From Dasypus novemcinctus (lineage: Eukaryota > Chordata > Mammalia > Cingulata > Dasypodidae), in contig NC_080701.1 of NCBI RefSeq assembly GCF_030445035.2, positions 20,552,798-20,616,797 of the forward strand: 64,000 bases of DNA. The letters are read 5' to 3'. Below the pieces are notes generated by a model, which made no database searches, was not told the DNA's origin, and saw nothing but the letters and a program-made list of their open reading frames with translations. This document shows, in pieces, positions 57,291 to 64,000 of the stretch; the first letter of the stretch is position 1; every line of letters starts with the position of its first letter. A program made the position numbers and the translations under genes.

Positions 57291-59364
57291 GCACCCTGGC
57301 TTCTCTGCCAAGTCCGTCTCCTCCCACACCCCCCACCTTGGCCAGCCCCCGCACTCAGCACAGCGTCCCCCGCCCCCCCCCCCCCACTTTCCTGGAGTTC
57401 TGCACCTCCTTTCCCAGACGGTGGACACTGTCCAGCAGCAACGCCAGGGGAAGGGGAGAGGAGAACCTGAGCTTTCCCAGGTCAGAGGAGGGAACCATCC
57501 ACAGGGAAACTCTCAGCTACCTGCTCATCCTTCCCTCAGGCAGTTTACATGTCCCTGCGGGCAGTCAGTATCTTCACTCCTTTCCTGAGCCCTCATTCCA
57601 AGAGAGTCAGCCCCCTTCCTTCTGTCTTACTTGCCCTCCTCTCTGCCTTCCTGTTCTTTTTCTTCTCAGCTACTCGGGAAATTGGCCATTTTTTTCAGAA
57701 GCGTGTTTTTCCTTCCCTGTCCATTTTCATTGGGACTGGCATTACGCACCCGGGATCCTTGTCCCCGTTTCGCACTGCCCCCTCCAGATACCTTTCTGCC
57801 TAGAAATATTCTAGTTGGGCTCTTTCTCTTAAAATTTTTCTGCCACCGAGATATATTTTTAAAAAAATAAACAAATCAGGTTGCCCCTACCTCCCACCCC
57901 AGTGGAAAAGTCCTTGGAGATTTTATTCATCAGCCTTTTTTTGCTTTTTTTTGTTTGTTTCCCGGGGATTGAACCTGGCACCTTGTATGTGGGAAGCCGG
58001 CCCTCACCTGCCTGAGGCACATCTGCTCCACTAGTCATCAGCTTTTTAAAACTGGAAGTTAAGTTGAGCCATTCATATGTTGCATCTTCAAGTGGGTGAA
58101 ATGAAAAGCCGGGCATTTTAACACTTCTCGCTTCTGGAAGCTTCTCACACAGTCCCAGGCAGACGTTTCCCTCCCCAGAAGCCCAGAGCCTCCTTCTCCA
58201 ACCCTCCTCCATCCCCACCCCGGCTTCCCTGGTACTCAGCCTTCAGCCTTAATTCTGTCAGATAAACACTCCCAATCTCTGATCCAATTTCTCTCAAATT
58301 AGGTGTGGGGACCGGAGGCTGGGAAATGAGCCCCTGGGTCGAAGTTGAGGGACAGAAAGATACGGGCCTGTCGAGACCTGGTCTTTTTGCCTTCTTGCCT
58401 CCTCCCCTGAAACAGTGGGACAAAAGAAGGGACATTGACCCTGGAAAATGCCTCCAGGGCCATGCCCTAGCATGTCTCTCTTGAACTGCTCCATATTTCA
58501 AGAGAACAGTGTATAGTCACTGGTCTACGCAATCCCTCTGGGAGGCTGAGCCCGGGGTTTGGGAGTTAGAAAGGTTGGAGGGGAAAATAAGAACCTAAAA
58601 TTATCCCTGAGGAAAGAACCAGTTTCATCTCCCAGGGACCCAGCAGCTCACCCATGAGCTTCTGTCAGAAGCTCCCAAGCACATGCCTTCCAAGCCCTTG
58701 ACGTGCCCCAAGCAACCCTTGGGATCCACGGAGGAGCCCAGTGGGGGGAGGGGGAGAGGCCCAGCCTCTGGCCCCTCCCCTTATCCCACCACCCACCCAG
58801 TCATGCCAGAGGGGTGCAAGGCCCCCTTAGCTCTGATCTTGGCTGTGGCTTCTTGCTCTTCATCAAGGTAGGCACTCCCAAGTCGGACCTTGCCACACCC
58901 CAGCGTGTTGCCAGGTATCTCACAGGGGTGTCACGAGATTTGCAAAAGCAAATCTTCAAACAAATACATGCCATTTAGGAAATTTTTTTTCCCCAGAACA
59001 GGAGAGTTGGTGGGGGAAGGGAAAAGGGTGCCAGGAGGTCAAGCCACTTTCAAGGACGCCATTGCTTTAGGGGGTGACCTTGTTATTCGAGAGAGTGTGT
59101 AAAAATGTTGACATTTTTTCAAAGAAAGGCAAGGCTTCCCCGAGCCACACGAGTGTGGCTGAGTTAGAGGAGTGATTAGACCAATAATCAAGCCAGACTA
59201 TGGGAAGAGAGATTCCAGGCCCCTGTTGGCAATGGCTAGGATGAGTGAGCACAGCGAGTTGGCATCTGTCCTAGCGTCTGTCCTCCTCTCATTCCATCAG
59301 CCCAAGCAGCTGATGGGGTGAAGGGCTCCCCCATTTGCCGTTTTGGTCGGTAGAGCTATTCTCA
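57291..59364. other. Upstream of ADRB3, no gene seen
   Basis: Apart from one tRNA-like monomer, unique-looking sequence. Possible ADRB3 upstream regulatory DNA, with no specific site called. Confidence 0.45.
57953..58034 (-). repeat. tRNA-like SINE monomer upstream of ADRB3
   Basis: Antisense unit (gattgaacctggcaccttgt), about 1 kb upstream of the ADRB3 start codon. Confidence 0.68.
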
Positions 59365-60300
59365 GTTTTTATGTGCTTTTGTGTTTTTTTATTTAACTTT
59401 TTGAATATGTAATACATTCAGATTGTTTGACCATCAAAATAAACAAAATGCGTACAATAAAAAGTCACCTTCTTCCCAGTTATCATCCCGCTAACAAGTA
59501 ACCACTATTAATCTCTTGTTTATCCTTCTAGTAATGTTTGATATACACACAAGTCAATACACATACCTATTCTTTTGGCCTGTCTTCTACACAAATAGCA
59601 GCAAAATATACCCACTGTTCTGCTTCCTGGCTTTTTTTTTTTTTAAGATTTATTTATCTCTCTCCCCTTCCCCCCAACCCCCCTTTGGCTGCTCTTGTGT
59701 CCATTTGCTGTGTGTTCTTCTGTGTCCACTTGCACTCTTGGTGGCACTAGGAATCTGTGTCTCTTTTTGTTGCGTCATCTTGCCGCATCAGCTCTCCGTG
59801 TGTGCAGCGCCACTCCTGGGCAGGCTGCACTCCTTGCACGTGGGGCTCCCCTACGTAGGGGACACCCTTTCATGGTATGGCACTCCTTGTGCGCAGCAGC
59901 ACTGCATGTGGCCCAGTTCTCCACATGGGCCAGGACGCCCTGGGTTCAAACCCTGGACCTTCTATATGGTAAGCGGATGCTCTATCAGTTGAGCCACACC
60001 CACTTCCCTCTTGTTTATTTTAACTTCTATGATCCTTCAAGGCCAATACATAAAAGCTTCCTGTTTTTAGTATTCCTTGGTATGAATATCCAATCTACTA
60101 CTGATGGATATTTAGTTGATGTCCAATCTTTACTTACAGATGACGTTGCAATGAATAACTTGTCCACATGTCATTTCACCCACATGTAAGTACATTGGTA
60201 GGATAAGGCTGTACAAATAGAATCCCTATGTCATAAAATATTGGCACTTGCAAATTTGAAAGAGTTGGCTAAGCTGCCTTCCAATTTACATTCTTGCCAT
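59365..60300. repeat. Old interspersed repeat around a SINE
   Basis: Text on both sides of the SINE at 59632-60007 (gatatttagttgatgtccaa, atgacgttgcaatgaataac, taagctgccttccaatttac) matches a common mammalian LINE-type repeat ending. The family is not assigned. Confidence 0.4.
59632..60007 (-). mobile_element. DAS-type SINE
   Basis: Minus strand with a T-run start and a ccacacccacttccctc end. Confidence 0.84.
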
Positions 60301-61813
60301 CCATTTTGATAGTAAGCTGGGAGTTGGAGGCAGGTGACTTGCTGCTCTGGGAAGTTATCCTAATGACTGGCACCAGGGGAATTGGTGTGGAGAGGTCATC
60401 CAAAGCTGGACAGAAGCATCCATCCATTGCCCAGAGAGGGCATTGCCCTGGCTGCCAGCCTCCCGATGACCTTTGCTCTGTGCTTTTGGAAGCAAGCGAT
60501 AAATACGGGCCTTGGGGGGTGCCAAGGGTACATGCTATCCCTGTGGTGCCAGGCTGCAGAGCAGCCTGTGAGTTAGAATATGTGTTCAGCAGAGCTAGAG
60601 GAGGCACCGGCCATCTGATGAGCAGATGTCCTAAGAGCAGGGAAGTGTTCCCCTTCCCTTGTAGATTGTAATCCTGTGAGCATCACAACTGGGTGTGTGT
60701 GTGTGTGGCAGGTAGGAAGGAGCCCAGTGGAGTTGAGTTGACTGCAGCCTTGCACTTGTCCAAGACCACAAGGGTTAGAGGTGGCTATTTCAACAATTGC
60801 CTTAAAGATCTTGGAAGGGAGCAAATCTTAGGTAGAAGATTCCCCCCAATCCCCTTACCCTGTCTCTCTTCTCCATAGACTCCAGCAGCCAGCCAGCCAG
60901 TTTCTGGGAAACTCCAGGAGTGAACAGCTGGCTTGGTACTCACTCTTTCTCCTTTGGCCACACTTAGTACAGGGGGTCGATGGTTGATGGCACATGATAA
61001 GAGCTAAAAGAATGCTTTAAAGATCATACCCGACACCTATCTATATTTTATAGAATTTTAAACCTGAGGTCCAGATAGGGGCTGGTAGCTTGCCCACGAC
61101 CACCCAGTGAAGACTCATTCCTAATAGGTCCATCAGGGAGCCTTTCCAGAGCACCTCTTCTCTCTCCCAGCCAGGTCATCTTCCGGTCTGCCCTCAAGGG
61201 GGCCCAGGAACGGACCACTCCAGGGGGAGTGGGGATAGCTCCCACCCTCTGAGACTTCTTCTCTCTTCCCTAACCCAGGCATGGGCTGGCTCTCCCCACA
61301 TCTGATTTGTTTTCCAAGGTCGGATCCAGAGGAACTTGAAGTGGGGAGCAGAGAAGGGACCTTCACTCTCGGGAAATGAGAGCTCCTCGTTTCCTAGGAC
61401 TAGCCTACGACAGAGCCTTTCACGGGGTGGACGTTAGAACGGACATTTGGGATTTCTAGCATGACCTTCTCTTTTAGCTCCAGGTCAGAAAGAGGAGAAG
61501 GCGCCAGGAAATGCTTCTTTCACTCTTAGAGCAGGAAGGGAGGTCCTTGTTTAATCACTCTGAATAATCATTAAAATCCTGGGCTTTTGAAGAGGCTGCA
61601 CGGCCGGGGTTGGGGAAGGTCAGACGCTCCACCTACAGGGTGGACAAGTTTTTCTCAGCCCTCTGTGATGTAAGGCACTCTGTCCCGGGGAGGTAGGAAG
61701 GGAGAGCAAACCAGTGGGGGAGGGAGAGAGCAGGAGAGCTTGTCACCCGCCCATAGGATAAGTCTCTCGCCTCTTCTTTCCAGTCGCCCCTGGATGCTGT
61801 TTGGTGAACTTCT
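60301..61813. other. Intergenic, no gene seen
   Basis: Unique-looking, moderate GC, with a short GT run near 60694-60706 and a weak MIR-like stretch near 61030-61110. No exon recognised. Confidence 0.45.
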
Positions 61814-61826
61814 TTGCAGCCACTTT

Positions 61827-62283
61827 TTTTTTTAATTAATTAATTAATTTTTTAATTGATTTTGTAAAAATATTACATTAAAAAAAATATGAGGTCCCAT
61901 TCAACCCCACCACCCCCACCGCACCCCTCCCCCCCCAGCAACACTCACTCCCATCATCATGACACATCCATTGCATTTGGTAAGTACATCTCTGGGCATC
62001 TCTGCACCTCATGGTCATTGGTCCACATCATGGCCCATACTCTCCCCCATTCCATCCAGTGGGCCCTGGGAGGATTTACAATGTCCGGTGATTGCCCCTG
62101 AAGCACCATCCAGGGCAGCTCCAAGTCCCAAAGGCACCTCCACATCTCATCTCTTCCTGCCATTCCCCATACCCATCAGCCACCATGTCCACTTTTCCCA
62201 CTCCAATGCCACCTTTTCTCTGTGGACCTTGGATTGGTTGTGTCTGTTGCACCTCTATGTCAAGAGGAGGCTCAGATTCCACA
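61827..62283 (-). mobile_element. 5'-truncated L1 3'-end insertion with clean target duplication
   Basis: Flanked by TTGCAGCCACTTT at 61814-61826 and 62284-62296. The plus strand begins with a T-rich poly(A) complement and a C-rich tract (the L1 3'-UTR polypurine region). The rest matches the module at 18.78-19.25 kb closely. A 13-bp duplication, truncation and A tail are L1 hallmarks. Confidence 0.7.
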
Positions 62284-62296
62284 TTGCAGCCACTTT

Positions 62297-62821
62297 CTTA
62301 ACCAGGCTGGCAGCCTGGGGCTGGAGCATTGTCCTGCTGCTTCTCTCATCTCAACCCACATTTCCCCCTGGAAAGCATGTGCTGGCTCCAGAGCACTTGG
62401 TGCCTAGAAGAAAAGAGGCTAAAACAACGGGAAGCTTTCTCCTCTGACGGGAACCAATACCTTGCATGGTCAGAGCCCTGCAGTCTAAGAAGGGAGCAGG
62501 GAGCTCTCCTGGCTGGAAAGAGGAGGGAAGTCTGTCCCCGCAAACCCTTTGGGATGGCCAAAAGCCGGTCAGGAAAGAATTGAGGCTAGGGATGGTCACC
62601 CTGGTCCAGATGCCAGCAGGAGGCACTGCGGAAAAGGGGCGTAATTTGAAGACGTCGCAAAGGGGAGAAATGCCACCTTTTTTTTTAATCTTCCGAAAGG
62701 AGGCAGGGCAATCCCCCCTCCCTGGCTTCCCAGGTTTTAACCCTTTTAATTTGCTTATTTTAAAACTTGTGCATTCCAATAATCAAAGTCGTTTGAACAA
62801 CAACAACAAAATGGCACTGTG
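62297..62821. other. Intergenic, no gene seen
   Basis: Between the L1 insertion and a SINE; nothing recognised. Confidence 0.45.
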
Positions 62822-63226
62822 GGGAAGCAGATGTGGCTCAAGCGAGTGGGCTCCCGTCTACCATATGGGAGGTCCAGGGTTCAATTCCCAGGGCCTCCTG
62901 GTGGAAGCAAGCTGTCCCAAGAGGGGAGCTGGCCTGAGCGGAGAGCTGGCCCGTGCAGGAGTGCTGTGTGGAGAGCTGGTGCAGCAAGATGACGCAACAA
63001 AAAGAGACACAGAGGAGACACAATAAGAGATGAAGCAGATCAGGGAGCTGAAGTGGTGCAAGAGATGGGGCATCTCTCTCCCACAACAGAAGGTCCCAGG
63101 ATCTGTTCCTGATGTCACCTAAAGAGAAGACAAGCAGACACAAGAACACACAGCAAATGGACACAGAGAGCAGACAACGGAAGGCAGGGGAGGGGAGTAT
63201 AAATAAAAAATTAAATCTTTTTTTTG
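62822..63226 (+). mobile_element. DAS-related SINE with a second tRNA-like unit
   Basis: Head gggaagcagatgtggctcaa. A second tRNA-like segment at about 63043-63120 resembles the one in the 10.96 kb copy. Near-exact duplication AAAATGGCACTGTG / AAAATGGCTCTGTG. Confidence 0.78.
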
Positions 63227-63449
63227 AAAAATGGCTCTGTGACAAACTGCATTTTCCGGCCTATAGGACACCTCGGACCAACTTTGCTTTCCCTCGAGAT
63301 TCCACTGTCGTCCCACCTAGCTTCTTCCTTCCCCAGCGCGCAAGTCCTTTTCCTCCCCTGCCTGCCAGCCTAGCAGTTGGAAGAGGCAGGCATGGCCTTC
63401 CTCATCAGGAATTCTCAGTTTTTTGATGCAAAAAGGGGCAGCACAGTCT

Positions 63450-63856
63450 GGGAAGCAGATTTGGCCCAGTGGTGAGGGCGTCCATCTACCACATGGGAGG
63501 TCCGCGGTTCAAACCCCGGGCCTCCTTGACCTGTGTGGAGCTGGCCAATGCGCAGTGCTGATGCGCGCAAGGAGTGCCCTGCCACTCAGGGGTGTCCCCC
63601 GCATAGGAGAGCCCCATGTCAAGGAGTGTGCCCCGTAAGGAGAGCCGCCCAGCGTGAAAGAAAGTGCAGCCTGCCCAGGAGTGGCGCCACACACACGGAG
63701 AGCTGATGCAGCAAGATGACTCAACAAAAAGAGACACAGATTCCTGGTGCCACTGACAAGAATATAAGCAGACACAGAAGGACACACAGTGAATGGACAC
63801 AGAGAGAAGACAACTGGGGGGGGGGGGAGGGAAGGGAGAGAAATAAATAATTTTAA
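63450..63856 (+). mobile_element. DAS-type SINE
   Basis: Exact duplication GGGGCAGCACAGTC at 63435-63448 and 63861-63874. Confidence 0.89.
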
Positions 63857-64000
63857 AAAGGGGGCAGCACAGTCATTTAAACTTGATCCAACTTCTTTGC
63901 CTCCGATGAAGTTAACAGTTAAAGAAGCGAAATCAGGCAATGCTTGGGGAACGTATAGTGCCTACTGGCGGCCCACGCTTCTAGCTTCTCCTGCTCGATC

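Noticed and set aside
55714-57354. 546-codon open frame on the minus strand
   Set aside because: It overlaps ADRB3 exon 1 in another frame and has a low-complexity Ala/Arg/Gly/Pro composition typical of GC-rich shadow frames.

Overview
This is mammalian genomic DNA, most likely from an armadillo (Dasypus or a close xenarthran relative). The main evidence is the many copies, on both strands, of a tRNA-derived SINE of about 300-430 bp with the DAS-SINE head (ggaagcagatttggcccagtgg) known from the nine-banded armadillo. There are also shorter tRNA-like monomers, much L1, and older L2 and MIR sequence. I could not compare against a genome, so the species is an inference.

Two host protein genes can be assembled, both on the minus strand. 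GOT1L1 (glutamic-oxaloacetic transaminase 1-like 1) lies at about 27.5-32.4 kb, with nine coding exons, matching splice phases throughout and a predicted 410-residue product. ADRB3 (beta-3 adrenergic receptor) lies at about 54.5-57.0 kb, with a large first exon in a CpG island and a small second coding exon that I infer from a splice-phase match. The order and orientation GOT1L1-ADRB3 match the human 8p11 interval, between RAB11FIP1 and EIF4EBP1. Neither of those two outer genes was found here.

Layout: 0-9.3 kb is intergenic, with old repeats and two SINEs. 9.3-15.45 kb is one long minus-strand L1 with ORF1 and ORF2 remnants, an RPL23A retrocopy and several SINEs. 15.45-26.3 kb is nested repeats: a solo LTR, a second minus-strand L1, and a 1.1 kb L1-mediated insertion that looks like a 3' transduction. 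27.5-32.4 kb is GOT1L1, with two SINEs in intron 1. 32.4-45 kb is intergenic, with SINEs, L1, an L2 reverse-transcriptase relic and a GGAT microsatellite. 45.10-52.33 kb is a young LTR retroelement fossil: near-identical LTRs, a 4-bp target duplication and a tRNA-Arg primer site, but no recognisable gag-pol-env coding. 52.3-54.5 kb is downstream of ADRB3, 54.5-57.3 kb is ADRB3 and its CpG island, and 57.3-64 kb is intergenic with SINEs and one clean L1 3'-end insertion.

The two host genes have no shared pathway visible here. GOT1L1 is a divergent, testis-type aminotransferase paralogue; ADRB3 is a catecholamine receptor of fat and bladder. I found no undescribed multi-gene system. The most unusual items are the young LTR element with a non-coding interior, the 3' transduction, the residue changes in the two proteins, and SINE copies with a second tRNA-like unit. 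Coordinates of repeats are read by eye and may be off by a few bases; family names are given only where I recognise the sequence.
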